Source: Cyclobacteriaceae bacterium
Lineage (GTDB): Bacteria > Bacteroidota > Bacteroidia > Cytophagales > Cyclobacteriaceae
Direction: 5' to 3'
DNA: 64,000 nucleotides
Assembly (NCBI GenBank): GCA_028285445.1
Contig: JANQPQ010000034.1
Coordinates: forward strand, 186,001-250,000
Shown: positions 35,372 to 44,346 of the stretch, piece after piece
How the letters are laid out: each line of letters opens with the position of its first letter
Position numbering within the stretch: position 1 is the stretch's first letter
The notes under the pieces: generated by a model
What the model was told of the DNA's origin: nothing
Seen by the model: the letters and a program-made list of their open reading frames with translations, nothing else
Databases searched by the model: none
Position numbers and translations under genes: made by a program

Positions 35372-38286
35372 TATTCCAGTATTAAACTGATGTCTTCTTT
35401 AGACAAGTTTTTCACAAAACTCTCCTCGGTGGTAATTAGATCCTGTGCCAGTTTTAGCTTCTTTTGCTGCAAGGCCAAAATCTTTTCTTCCACCGTGTTC
35501 TGAGCAACGAACTTATAGGTAAATACAGTTTTATCCTGCCCAATACGATGGGCTCTGTCAACAGCCTGTGACTCAATGGCGGGGTTCCACCATGGGTCAA
35601 GGATAAAAACGTAGTCGGCGGCGGTAAGATTGAGGCCAAGTCCGCCAGCCTTAAGCGATATCAGAAATACTCTAATTTCAGGGTCATTCTGAAATTTCTC
35701 AACCTGAGCCTGCCGGTCTTTTGTTGACCCATCGAGGTAGGTGAATGGCACCTCTTCCTCTGTCAGTAATTCTCTAAAAATGCTCAGGTGCTTTACAAAC
35801 TGACTAAATACTAAAGTTTTGTGCCCTTCCTCAATAGCATTCTTCAGCATCGGTAAAATATCTTCCAGTTTGCCTGAGGACTCCTGGTAGGTGTCGTCAA
35901 TCATTTTAGGATGGTTGGCAATCTGTCGTAGTTTGGTTAGCCCTTGAAGTAACAAAAACTGAGATTGTTTAAGGCCACTGGTTTCAATTTTATCCAATAT
36001 TTCGTTGCGATAAGCAGATTTTACTTCCTCATACATCTCCTCTTGCGACTGAGACATTTTACTAAAATGAAGGTTCTCAACTTTTTCAGGTAGCTCCTTT
36101 GCTACTTGTGATTTCTGACGCCTCAGTATAAATGGGTTGATTAGTGCGTAAAGCTTTTTGGTCTTAGTTTCGTCTTGGTGCTTTTCAATGGGGTTGAGAA
36201 ATTCGTTCTTGAAAAATGTTTTACTGCCCAGCAAATTAGGGTTGATGAAATTCATCTGTGACCAAAGATCCAAAGTGCTGTTCTCAATAGGAGTCCCTGT
36301 AAGAATCAGCCTGGCGCAAGACTGCAGCTCGTTTACTGCTTTGGCAATGTTAGAAGAAGGGTTTTTTATTGCCTGGGATTCATCCAGGATAATATAGTTA
36401 AAATGGAATTGCGCCAGAACTTCATAATCTATCCGGGTAATTCCATAGGAAGTTAGTACTACATCGTATTTCTTAAACTGCTCTGGGTCCTTCTTCCTCT
36501 GCGGGCCGGTGTAAATGAGCACCTTAAGTTTGGATGTAAACTTCTTGATTTCCTTTTGCCAATTGTAGATGAGAGAGGTGGGCATAATAAGAAGGGAGCA
36601 GTGGGCACCATTGTCTTTTTGCTTTTGCAGTAAAGCCAATGTCTGCACAGTTTTTCCGAGGCCCATGTCATCAGCAAGGCAGCCACCAAATTTGTATTCA
36701 TTTAGAAAGGAAAGCCAATCGTAACCAGCTTTTTGATACGGCCGCAGTTCACCCTTAAACGTTGCGGGTACTTCCGTTTCATCTATTTCCTCAAGGTTTC
36801 GAAGTTTCTCCAACTTCCTCGACATCTGTACTGAAGCTAACTCTGAGTCTTGTAAATGGTTGACCAAAGCCAGGTGATGCTTATTTAGGATATGGGCCTT
36901 ACCACTATCGTCTTCTTCTATAAAGGCAAAAAGTTCTGAATACTCACTAAACCACGATTCCGGGATAACAGCAATTTCTCCATTTGGTAGTTCAAACTCG
37001 CTTTTGTTCTTAGCAATATATCTTCTAAGATCAGCAAATGGAATCTCAAAGTCGCCAAACCTTATCACGGCCTTAATGTCAAACCAGTCAATCCCCTCGT
37101 CAATTTTAAGATCGATAGAAACCTTGCCAAGAAAGTATTTCTTCTCAGATATGTTCTTTTGGTTTACCACAAAGCCACGTTCTTGCAGAGTAACCAGATT
37201 CCGATTAATCCATTCCATGGCGGCGGTTTTGGGCAAAGAGGCCTTGCCACCCTTAAGCGGCAAACCCAGTTCAGTCAGAAAATCCAGTAGTTCTTTTTCC
37301 TCCGGAAGTCGCCGACGGATTCGGTGGAAGATATATTCATCGCCAATTTTCTCAAGACTTACACTCACCGGAACCTGGTGATCGGCCCTGTATTTGAAGG
37401 GGCCATACTTGAATTTGAGCTCAAAGAATATCTGACCACTAGGCTCCTCTTCCTTATCCTCAAACAAATCGTAAGTGCCAACTCTCTGCAATTCAGCAAA
37501 AATTATGTTTGCTACCGGCTTGTAGTGTTCAGTATTGATTTCAAAACCTTTGGCATAGACATCAAACGAAGCTATTAGCGGTGCTACAAACTTCTCGTAA
37601 TACGTGGCCTCCATGTTACGTGGTATCACGATGAATTTCTTGTTGAGAAAAGGCTTTAGTTTGTGCCCGTCCACTTCCTTCTCGAAGTGGTAGAGCTTAT
37701 TTTCCAGCATTAACCATGCTGGTTGCTTACAAAGTAAAATTGCTCCTTTGTATTGAAACTCCAGCTTGTGATTAGCATACTTAATGGTGGGGAAGTAATG
37801 CGTGTTGTCGTCGTTCCTTCTAAAGTGGAATAACACCGTGGCTTTTTCAGGCATCACTTCTATTTGCCTCCAGGCGGGCTCCCCGTCATTGCCCATTTCA
37901 AAAACCATCTTGCCTTTAAGCCGCTCAAGAATCTGCGCCCTTTTACGTTCCAGGTATGCCGCAATTTCGTTTTGAAGAAGTTCATTGCCTTTGTCTGGAT
38001 CGTAGGTTCTGATGAAGAAATCCTGGATTTTGATGTTTTTGCTATTGAACTTCTTGTAGATGGACTCCTGCTGTGTGGAATCCATTAACTTGATCAATTC
38101 GTAGTCAACATCATCAAGGCCCGATGAAAACTCCTTAGCATTCTTAATGGAGATGTTTTGATGCTGAAAAGTGAGCTTGCCATTATCGTCCAAATGAACA
38201 ACGAAAGACTCGAATAGAAACCCTAAATATTCATGCTGAAAAAGGGAATAAATTATTTGGAAAGGTTGGGTGGTTGATACTTTCAT
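35371..38286 (-). CDS. SNF2-family DEAD/DEAH box helicase
   Basis: 971 residues. The first 500 or so are an all-beta/alpha region typical of bacterial SNF2 proteins, without a SWIM zinc finger that I can see. The motor has Walker A in CLADDMGLGKTVQTLALL (about 540-555), DESQ in YIILDESQAIKNP (motif II), LTGTPIENS, and motif VI in VDRAHRIGQDKTV. It probably remodels RNA polymerase or DNA-protein complexes, as RapA does; exact role is unknown. A minus-strand TACCTTGC about 20-30 bases upstream may be its -7 box. First gene of a four-gene run. Confidence 0.95.
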   Translation of the reverse strand: MKVSTTQPFQIIYSLFQHEYLGFLFESFVVHLDDNGKLTFQHQNISIKNAKEFSSGLDDVDYELIKLMDSTQQESIYKKFNSKNIKIQDFFIRTYDPDKGNELLQNEIAAYLERKRAQILERLKGKMVFEMGNDGEPAWRQIEVMPEKATVLFHFRRNDDNTHYFPTIKYANHKLEFQYKGAILLCKQPAWLMLENKLYHFEKEVDGHKLKPFLNKKFIVIPRNMEATYYEKFVAPLIASFDVYAKGFEINTEHYKPVANIIFAELQRVGTYDLFEDKEEEPSGQIFFELKFKYGPFKYRADHQVPVSVSLEKIGDEYIFHRIRRRLPEEKELLDFLTELGLPLKGGKASLPKTAAMEWINRNLVTLQERGFVVNQKNISEKKYFLGKVSIDLKIDEGIDWFDIKAVIRFGDFEIPFADLRRYIAKNKSEFELPNGEIAVIPESWFSEYSELFAFIEEDDSGKAHILNKHHLALVNHLQDSELASVQMSRKLEKLRNLEEIDETEVPATFKGELRPYQKAGYDWLSFLNEYKFGGCLADDMGLGKTVQTLALLQKQKDNGAHCSLLIMPTSLIYNWQKEIKKFTSKLKVLIYTGPQRKKDPEQFKKYDVVLTSYGITRIDYEVLAQFHFNYIILDESQAIKNPSSNIAKAVNELQSCARLILTGTPIENSTLDLWSQMNFINPNLLGSKTFFKNEFLNPIEKHQDETKTKKLYALINPFILRRQKSQVAKELPEKVENLHFSKMSQSQEEMYEEVKSAYRNEILDKIETSGLKQSQFLLLQGLTKLRQIANHPKMIDDTYQESSGKLEDILPMLKNAIEEGHKTLVFSQFVKHLSIFRELLTEEEVPFTYLDGSTKDRQAQVEKFQNDPEIRVFLISLKAGGLGLNLTAADYVFILDPWWNPAIESQAVDRAHRIGQDKTVFTYKFVAQNTVEEKILALQQKKLKLAQDLITTEESFVKNLSKEDISLILE

Positions 38287-38381
38287 CTAGAACTACAGCA
38301 AATTGCAAGGTAGTGAATTTGCCATAAATTTCAGCGCAAAAATTATGGCTTGAAAAGAGTGGAGATGATGAGATTTGGCAG

Positions 38382-39605
38382 CTAGGCCAGCCCTTGCATA
38401 TTGTTGTAACGAGTGGCAATTTTCGCCGGCCGAAATGAGGCCAGAATCGTAATAAGCATAATACTCAGCCCGGTGTAAAGGAAGTCCATCGCTTCAATTT
38501 TGATAGGATAGTAGTCTAAAATTGAAGTTTGCATGCCCATGGAAATAAGCCCAAAGCGCTCTTGACTCCAGCTTATAAGCCAGCCCAGTAAAAGGCCAAC
38601 GCTGGCGCCGGTTATTGAAATTATGGCACCCTCAGTGAGGAAGATTTTTCGAATCAATTTATCAGTTGCCCCAACAGAGTAAAGGATGGAAATATCTTTT
38701 TTCTTGTCTATTGCCAGCATGGTAAGTGAGAAGAAAATATTGAAAGAAGCGACGGCCAGAATGAAGGAGAATATAATGTAGACAAAGAGCTTCTCGATTC
38801 TTACCGTGCGTAGTAGTGTAGCATGTTGCTCGTCGCTGTTCAGCACTTTGAAGCCAGGCCCTAACAGTTGCTTCACGCGCGATTGTACATCGTCAATATC
38901 AGAGCCAGGAGAAGTTTGTATTTCCAGCGATGTTCTTTTGTTTCCATAGTTGAAAAGGTCGACTGCAGTTTCAAGAGAAACGATAACATAGCTTTCGTCG
39001 AGTTGCTTCTCAAGAGCGAAAAATCCTGAAGCAAGCACCAGCTTTCTATTTATGGCCCGGCTGGGGTCGACGATGCCACTACGAACATCCTTAACATAAT
39101 GAAGCACCAGTGGTTCCAGGGAGTTACTGGCAATGGAAAGCCCATACTGCACACCTTTGCCGATAACTGCGTAGTTAACATCTCCCTCCTTCAATTTAAA
39201 TTCCCCTTCTACAACCGCATCATCCAAACGGCTTTGTTTTTTGAAGTTATCGCCCACTCCCTTTAAGATTATTGCCATTTCGGCATTCTTATGTTTTACA
39301 TACACGTAATCCTCAGCAACTTCTGTAACCAGGCTAACACCCTCCAAAGATCTAAGCTGCTCCATGGTTTCAGGGCTTAGTTCGAAGGTTTTGCCTTTGG
39401 AGGCTTCAATTTTAAGCTCGGGATCGAAGGTGTTGTACAGCGAACGAAGCAAATCTTCCAAGCCGTTAAAAACGGAGAGTACAATTATTAAGGCCATGGT
39501 TCCTACGGCCACCCCCAGCATAGAGATGTTAGAAATTACATTAATGAAATTTCGTTTGTGCTTCGACCTGAAATATCTCTTCGCTATAAAAAACGGAAGG
39601 TTCAT
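38382..39605 (-). CDS. ABC transporter permease, LolC/LolE-like FtsX protein
   Basis: 407 residues. The N-terminus FINVISNISMLGVAVGTMAL is the typical first membrane segment of lipoprotein-releasing LolC/E permeases. A periplasmic domain (about 50-270) and three more helices (near 275-300, 325-350, 375-395) follow. The loop LAIDKKKDISILYSVGATD is the conserved cytoplasmic coupling helix. It likely extracts lipoproteins from the inner membrane with a LolD ATPase encoded elsewhere. It starts right after the rbfA stop, so both are one transcript. Confidence 0.9.
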   Translation of the reverse strand: MNLPFFIAKRYFRSKHKRNFINVISNISMLGVAVGTMALIIVLSVFNGLEDLLRSLYNTFDPELKIEASKGKTFELSPETMEQLRSLEGVSLVTEVAEDYVYVKHKNAEMAIILKGVGDNFKKQSRLDDAVVEGEFKLKEGDVNYAVIGKGVQYGLSIASNSLEPLVLHYVKDVRSGIVDPSRAINRKLVLASGFFALEKQLDESYVIVSLETAVDLFNYGNKRTSLEIQTSPGSDIDDVQSRVKQLLGPGFKVLNSDEQHATLLRTVRIEKLFVYIIFSFILAVASFNIFFSLTMLAIDKKKDISILYSVGATDKLIRKIFLTEGAIISITGASVGLLLGWLISWSQERFGLISMGMQTSILDYYPIKIEAMDFLYTGLSIMLITILASFRPAKIATRYNNMQGLA

Positions 39606-39980
39606 CTACTCAGCATCGTCATCGGCTGGGGGTATATTCAGAGAGTTAATCAACTCTTCTATTCTGGCAGCATTTTCTTCTACCTCATCAATGTAGAATA
39701 TCAAATCAGGAATTATTCTCACTTGTTTTCCAATACGCTGGCCCAGCATTTTGCGAATTTCCCATTTCCTGGAGTCGAGCTTTTCAAGGGTAGCCTCTTT
39801 GTCCTTTTCCAGCATCATACTCACATATACCTTGGCAATGGCCAGATCGGGGCTCATCGTTACATGAGCAATAGAGATAAATGCGCCTCCAAGAATGCCT
39901 TTGGTATCTTTCTGCAAGAGGTCTCCAAGCTCTTTTTGTATCAGTCTGGAAAATTTTTTCTGTCTTGTAGATTCATTCAT
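39606..39980 (-). CDS. rbfA: 30S ribosome-binding factor RbfA
   Basis: 124 residues. The KH-like fold is recognised from RLIQKELGDLLQKD, ISIAHVTMSPDLAIAKVYVS, and RIIPDLIFYIDEVEENAARIEELI. RbfA helps mature the 5' end of 16S rRNA during cold growth. A -7 box TATCTTTG (39986-39993) lies only 5 bases before the ATG, so the leader is very short or absent. Confidence 0.95.
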   Translation of the reverse strand: MNESTRQKKFSRLIQKELGDLLQKDTKGILGGAFISIAHVTMSPDLAIAKVYVSMMLEKDKEATLEKLDSRKWEIRKMLGQRIGKQVRIIPDLIFYIDEVEENAARIEELINSLNIPPADDDAE

Positions 39981-40057
39981 TACTTCAAAGATAGCAATTT
40001 ATGTGCGTTGACGGCTGATACGGGTTAGCCCTTTTCCTTATATTCGCATAGGTATTA

Positions 40058-41500
40058 TTGGAATACATTTCCGCCAAAAACCACGAAACGCCATTGCTTA
40101 GTTACTTCCGAATCAACGACCCCTACCGGCTAATCGGTGTGTTTCTTCTGCTTTTTATTTTCCGAATTAGTGTGTTCTTCAGTGGTAATTCACAGATAAT
40201 TCCTGAATTGGAATGGATGCTAGTTGGAGAAAGATTGGCTGATGGAGGCATGATGTATGTGGATGTTTTTCATCCGATAGCGCCCCTGGCCGCCTGGACA
40301 TATAACCTGTTGGATTGGATTATAGGCCGCTCTCATATTGGCTACATGATTTTTGCCTTTTTGTTGGTTTGCCTGCAGAGTACCTTATTCAATAGGCTAC
40401 TGCTGAAAAATAACGCTTTCCCGCAAAACACCTATGTCCCGGCACTGGTCTATGGAGTATTGCTCTCACTATTTTTTGACTTCTACACACTTTCCCCGGT
40501 ACTTCTTAGCATGACCTTCATTTTGCTGGCCTTGGAAAAGATTTTAAGTCACATAGAAAACCGATCGGACCGAGACGAGCCTATTCTAAGTATTGGGTTG
40601 CACCTTGGTATGGCCATGTTGTTTTACCTGCCCTCGGTTGTGTTCTTCATCAGCACCATCCTGGTGCTGGTAATTTTTACTGGCACGGTCATCAGGCGAT
40701 ATCTGCTGATCTGCTATGGGTTTATTGTGCCCCCTGCGCTGGTAGGGTTGTACTATTTCTTTTTCAGTGAGTTCGATCAATTCTATTACAGCCTCATATT
40801 ACCATTCTTTCAATGGCAAGGGGGCAGTCTTCTGGATGTTCAGTCATTTCTCCTGATTCTGATTCTACCCAATTTCTTTCTTATACTTTCAATGTTGCGA
40901 ATGTTGCAGAGGCTCAGGTTCAGTAACTACCAGATAAGTTTGCTAAGGGTGATGTTTCTGATCTTTGCATTCACCTTTCTGGCCTTTGTTATTACAAATA
41001 ACAGGAAGCCACATACGCTTATAATCTTTGCGCCAACTGTGGCCTTCTTCTTGTCTCATTGGTTTCTATTGATGAAAAGAGGTTTGCGCTCAGAGATTGC
41101 ATTTCTGTTTTTTGTTGGCGGTATAGTGGTCATAAACCTTGGCTCATTTCATGACATGTTTGGCGTTAGAAGTTATATAAACCCCACGCCAATGCTGGTT
41201 CAACCCACAGAGTGGGATGAAGCAACTCGCGGCAAGTCGTTGGTTTTTCTGGGAGATGAAATAAGCGCGTACAAAAGCAGTAAACTCGCAACTCCATACC
41301 TGAATTGGGATTTGTCTTCCAAGCTTTTTCTAAACCCAAACTACTACGATAATATCTCCCACATTTATCAGCAGTTCAGTATGGACCCCCCCGAGGTAAT
41401 TATCGATGACAAAGGTGTTTTGGGGCCAGTGTTTGAGAAGATGCCAAAGGTGTCGGGAAAGTATAGGCAATCTGGGAATATTTACTTTCTCAGGCCCTAG
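40058..41500 (+). CDS. Polytopic membrane protein (GT-C/DUF6427-like)
   Basis: 480 residues from a TTG start. About ten to twelve membrane helices are visible from residue 27 on. The first outer loop, ERLADGGMMYVDVFHPIAPLAAW, resembles the acidic loop of GT-C glycosyltransferases, which use polyprenyl-linked sugars. The following VPALVYGVLLSLFFDFYTLSP segment is like DUF6427 proteins of Bacteroidota; both links are from memory. A soluble tail of about 100 residues ends the chain. Envelope role likely, reaction unknown. Confidence 0.8.
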   Translation: MEYISAKNHETPLLSYFRINDPYRLIGVFLLLFIFRISVFFSGNSQIIPELEWMLVGERLADGGMMYVDVFHPIAPLAAWTYNLLDWIIGRSHIGYMIFAFLLVCLQSTLFNRLLLKNNAFPQNTYVPALVYGVLLSLFFDFYTLSPVLLSMTFILLALEKILSHIENRSDRDEPILSIGLHLGMAMLFYLPSVVFFISTILVLVIFTGTVIRRYLLICYGFIVPPALVGLYYFFFSEFDQFYYSLILPFFQWQGGSLLDVQSFLLILILPNFFLILSMLRMLQRLRFSNYQISLLRVMFLIFAFTFLAFVITNNRKPHTLIIFAPTVAFFLSHWFLLMKRGLRSEIAFLFFVGGIVVINLGSFHDMFGVRSYINPTPMLVQPTEWDEATRGKSLVFLGDEISAYKSSKLATPYLNWDLSSKLFLNPNYYDNISHIYQQFSMDPPEVIIDDKGVLGPVFEKMPKVSGKYRQSGNIYFLRP

Positions 41501-41623
41501 TTATTCATAAACTCCCGCCAGCTCTTACCTTGAATTGCGTACTCTTGCTGCAGTATTAGTAGCAATCGGCGAAGATTCTCTAAAACTATCAATAGGTGGA
41601 TATGAGCAAAAATGTTATCTCCT

Positions 41624-42430
41624 TCATTTGATGCTATCGCTTGGGAATATCTCGATGGTGAATCGCAATGGAATTGAGAGCTTGCTTCTTACGGGTTGCC
41701 CATCAAGTTTAGCTGGTGTCCACTCAGGCATACCTCTAATAACTCTTAGCGCTTCCTGATCAAACTCTTCTCCGAGGGATTCCAGAACCTGAGTATCTAT
41801 GATGGCACCATCTTTATCGATTGCGAAACCAACTACCACCACCCCCTCTATTGAATCAGTAAAATGCTGCAACGGGTACCGCAAGGAGTCGTTAAAGTAC
41901 TGGTATAGATTGGGGATCCCGTTGGTGGGAAAGGCTCTTTGAAATCCCGAGAATGCCAGCGTGTCTGAAGAAGATTCCTCAGAAAGCTCCTCATCGGTGT
42001 TTGCAGAGGACTCATTATCAGTTTTGGCTTCTCCCTGCTTAAATTTTATTTTGTCCTGCTCCACATCATCCGGTTTGAACATATCTACAGTTTCCGCTTT
42101 TTCCGGATCATCATTCACCCTAAAAGAGGAGTCTTCACGGGCTAAGCGGGCAATAGAATCTTCAATAGTCAATTCGGAATTGATACTATCGGTAAGTATC
42201 ATGGTTGTGGTTTCAGATTGGGGAGGCTCATTAAAGAAGAACTCCGATAATGAATAAATCCCAATTAACACGATGACGACGATAATTCCCGATTTCCAGT
42301 TAAATCCGGAATTAGGTTTGTCCACCAAGCGATTTCTTTCCTTTAGAATCTGCTCGAAATTCTTATAACTCTGTAGCTCCTCAGCAGCTATAGCAGGCTT
42401 TTCTTCGATAATAATGAATTTCTCTGCCAT
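41624..42430 (-). CDS. TonB-domain membrane protein following ECF sigma (possible anti-sigma)
   Basis: 268 residues from the ATG at 42430 (a GTG one codon earlier also works). A cytoplasmic N-terminus of about 45 residues carries YKNFEQILKERNR, then a membrane helix (about 48-66, IIVVIVLIGIYSL). A long acidic periplasmic linker follows, and a C-terminal TonB domain ends the chain (about 175-268, LRYPLQHFTDSIEGVVVVGF ... SKLSIPLRFTI). The start overlaps the sigma stop, so synthesis is coupled. Cytoplasmic-membrane-periplasmic layout directly after an ECF sigma suggests a transmembrane regulator of that sigma; a simple TonB role is the alternative. Confidence 0.88.
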   Translation of the reverse strand: MAEKFIIIEEKPAIAAEELQSYKNFEQILKERNRLVDKPNSGFNWKSGIIVVIVLIGIYSLSEFFFNEPPQSETTTMILTDSINSELTIEDSIARLAREDSSFRVNDDPEKAETVDMFKPDDVEQDKIKFKQGEAKTDNESSANTDEELSEESSSDTLAFSGFQRAFPTNGIPNLYQYFNDSLRYPLQHFTDSIEGVVVVGFAIDKDGAIIDTQVLESLGEEFDQEALRVIRGMPEWTPAKLDGQPVRSKLSIPLRFTIEIFPSDSIK

Positions 42431-42990
42431 CACTTTTTGTTTAGCTGTTTTTTTATCTTATCAAGAACCCGGTAAGTCCTTACTTTGGCGTTATTCTCCG
42501 TGATATTCAAAATGTAGGCTACTTCCTTAAAAGGTTTTTCCTCAAAGAATCTTAATTCCAGCAACTGCATTTCTTCCATAGACAAGTATTGTAAACTGTC
42601 TTTAATTCGTTGGTATTTGCCAGACAACAAAGCCTGGCTGTTATCCACCAACTCACCTTCAATTTTGCCAGCGAAGAAGTCATCGAAAACTACAAACCGG
42701 ACGTTTTTACTGTCGCGGAAGAATTGATTGCATTCATTGACTGCTATTCGGTACAGCCAGGCAGAAAATGGGAGGCCTTGAAATTTGAATTTTTCAATGT
42801 TAACAAGAGCCTTTAAGAATGTTTGTGAAGTAAGGTCTGCGGTATGGTTGCGATCATTAACTCTATTGAGAATAAAACCAAAAATCTGGTCGAAGTAGCG
42901 TTCGTAGAGCACTTCAAATTTTTTGGGATCCTTTTTGGAGTCCTCAACTTGCCTTGCCTCTTCAGGAAGGTCTGGCTTACCATCAACCAA
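42430..42990 (-). CDS. ECF-type RNA polymerase sigma factor (second copy)
   Basis: 186 residues from a TTG start, the only usable one after an in-frame TAG. Region 2 (FEVLYERYFDQIFGFILNR ... GLPFSAWLYRIAVNE) and region 4 (LELRFFEEKPFKEVAYILN ... RTYRVLDKIK) are clear. It is a paralogue of the sigma at 9718-10293. Coupled to the TonB-domain gene. A palindrome at 43012-43033 lies just upstream and may be an autoregulatory site. Confidence 0.93.
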   Translation of the reverse strand: MVDGKPDLPEEARQVEDSKKDPKKFEVLYERYFDQIFGFILNRVNDRNHTADLTSQTFLKALVNIEKFKFQGLPFSAWLYRIAVNECNQFFRDSKNVRFVVFDDFFAGKIEGELVDNSQALLSGKYQRIKDSLQYLSMEEMQLLELRFFEEKPFKEVAYILNITENNAKVRTYRVLDKIKKQLNKK

Positions 42991-43011
42991 AATCGCTTGC
43001 TTATTCTTAAA

Positions 43012-43033
43012 ATTGATCTACCCGGGGATCAAT
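43012..43033. promoter_or_regulatory. Inverted repeat upstream of second sigma gene
   Basis: ATTGATC, eight bases (TACCCGGG), then GATCAAT: perfect 7-base arms, 22 bases before the sigma start on the - strand. Possible operator or leader hairpin. Confidence 0.35.
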
Positions 43034-43091
43034 GACTAAATGAAATAAAACAAAAAAAGATACAGACTAGGGAATAAAATTTCAGTAGGGG

Positions 43092-43520
43092 CTATGCAAT
43101 TTTATCCACCCTGCGTTCGTGTCTGCCACCTTCAAAATCTGCAGCCAGAAAGGCATCAACAATCTTGGCGGCATGCTCTTCTTGTAGAAACCGGGCTGCC
43201 AGGCAAAGTACGTTGGCATTGTTGTGTTGTCTGGCTAAAGCGGCGAGTTCTTCATTCCATGCTAAGGCAGCCCTCACACCTTGATGCTTATTTGCAGTCA
43301 TACAAACACCATTTCCGCTTCCACAAATCAGAATACCAATTTCACTCTTACCAGTTTCTACGGCTTCAGCGAGGGGATGAGCAAAGTCGGGGTAGTCTAC
43401 GGAATCTTCTGAAAAGGGGCCAAAGTCTTCAACTTCGTGACCAAGTTCTGCTAATTGCGCTGCTACTTTCGATTTTAGTTGATATCCGGCGTGATCACCG
43501 CCTAAGGCTATTTTAGACAT
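43092..43520 (-). CDS. rpiB: Ribose 5-phosphate isomerase B
   Basis: 142 residues. The family start ALGGDHAGYQLK, CGSGNGVCMTANKHQGVRAAL with the catalytic Cys, and NVLCLAARF are present. It interconverts ribose 5-phosphate and ribulose 5-phosphate in the pentose phosphate pathway. The start overlaps the tatC end by 8 bases, so it is the last gene of glyA-tatC-rpiB. Confidence 0.96.
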   Translation of the reverse strand: MSKIALGGDHAGYQLKSKVAAQLAELGHEVEDFGPFSEDSVDYPDFAHPLAEAVETGKSEIGILICGSGNGVCMTANKHQGVRAALAWNEELAALARQHNNANVLCLAARFLQEEHAAKIVDAFLAADFEGGRHERRVDKIA

Positions 43521-44346
43521 TTTCTAGAGCTTCTCTTTGTTCTTTTTTCCGCTTTCTCTTTAGCACAATGGCCGAAATAAAAATACTAATTTGATATAGG
43601 GTAAACAATGGGATGGCAATCAATATCTGACTTACTGGATCAGGAGGAGTTAATAACGCGGCCAGTACCAAAATTACCACTATTGCGTGCCTGCGATAGT
43701 GCCGCATTAGCTGAGGAGTTACCAACCCGGCCTTAGTAAAGAAATAGACCGCCATAGGTAGTTGGAATAAGATTGCACAGGCCAGTACCAGCATAGTAAC
43801 CGTAGACACATAGGAAACTATGTCAAATTCATTCAGTACGCTGCTGTCAACTTGGTAATTAGCGAGGAAGTTTATTGAGAGTGGTGCAATAATGAAGTAT
43901 CCGAAGGCAACCCCCATCATAAAAAGCAAGCTGACAAAGAAAGTGGCTCCTCTGGCAATTTTGCGTTCTTTTATATACAAACCTGGGCTTATAAATCGCC
44001 ACATTTCCCAGAAGGCATAGGGGAAGGCAAGTATCAGCCCTACAAAAAATGACGAGGTTATGTGCATGGTAAATTGGCCTGTCATTTTTCTGCTTTGAAT
44101 AATAAAGGGCAGTTCATCAATGCACAACGTTTCAGAGTTAAGCGCTTCACCGGCTTTGCATAGCATGCGAAATGTCCAGAAGTCAGTTTTGGCGGGGCCC
44201 AGTATAATGGTGCCAAATACCAGATCTTTGGCAACAAAAGCAGCAATAGCAAATACGGCAATTGCGCCCAAAGCTCTAATAATATGCCAGCGGAGCTCCT
44301 CAAGGTGCTCCAGGAAAGACATTTCGCCGGTTTTACTTTTAGCCAC
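43513..44346 (-). CDS. tatC: Sec-independent protein translocase TatC
   Basis: 277 residues, GTG start overlapping the glyA stop. MSFLEHLEELRWHIIRALG is the signature N-terminal motif that recognises twin-arginine signals; six membrane helices follow, with FALPYAFWEMWRFISPGLY-like FAYPFALPLL-type region (AFPYAFWEMWRFISPGLY) and PPDPVSQILIAIPL. TatA/B are not in the window. The first periplasmic loop is longer than usual and contains two Cys (MLCKAGEALNSETLCID), which could form a disulfide. Confidence 0.96.
   Translation of the reverse strand: MAKSKTGEMSFLEHLEELRWHIIRALGAIAVFAIAAFVAKDLVFGTIILGPAKTDFWTFRMLCKAGEALNSETLCIDELPFIIQSRKMTGQFTMHITSSFFVGLILAFPYAFWEMWRFISPGLYIKERKIARGATFFVSLLFMMGVAFGYFIIAPLSINFLANYQVDSSVLNEFDIVSYVSTVTMLVLACAILFQLPMAVYFFTKAGLVTPQLMRHYRRHAIVVILVLAALLTPPDPVSQILIAIPLFTLYQISIFISAIVLKRKRKKEQREALENV

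Noticed and set aside
41535-41759. + strand open frame between the membrane protein and the sigma locus
   Set aside because: Mostly antisense to the TonB-domain gene, with no recognisable features.
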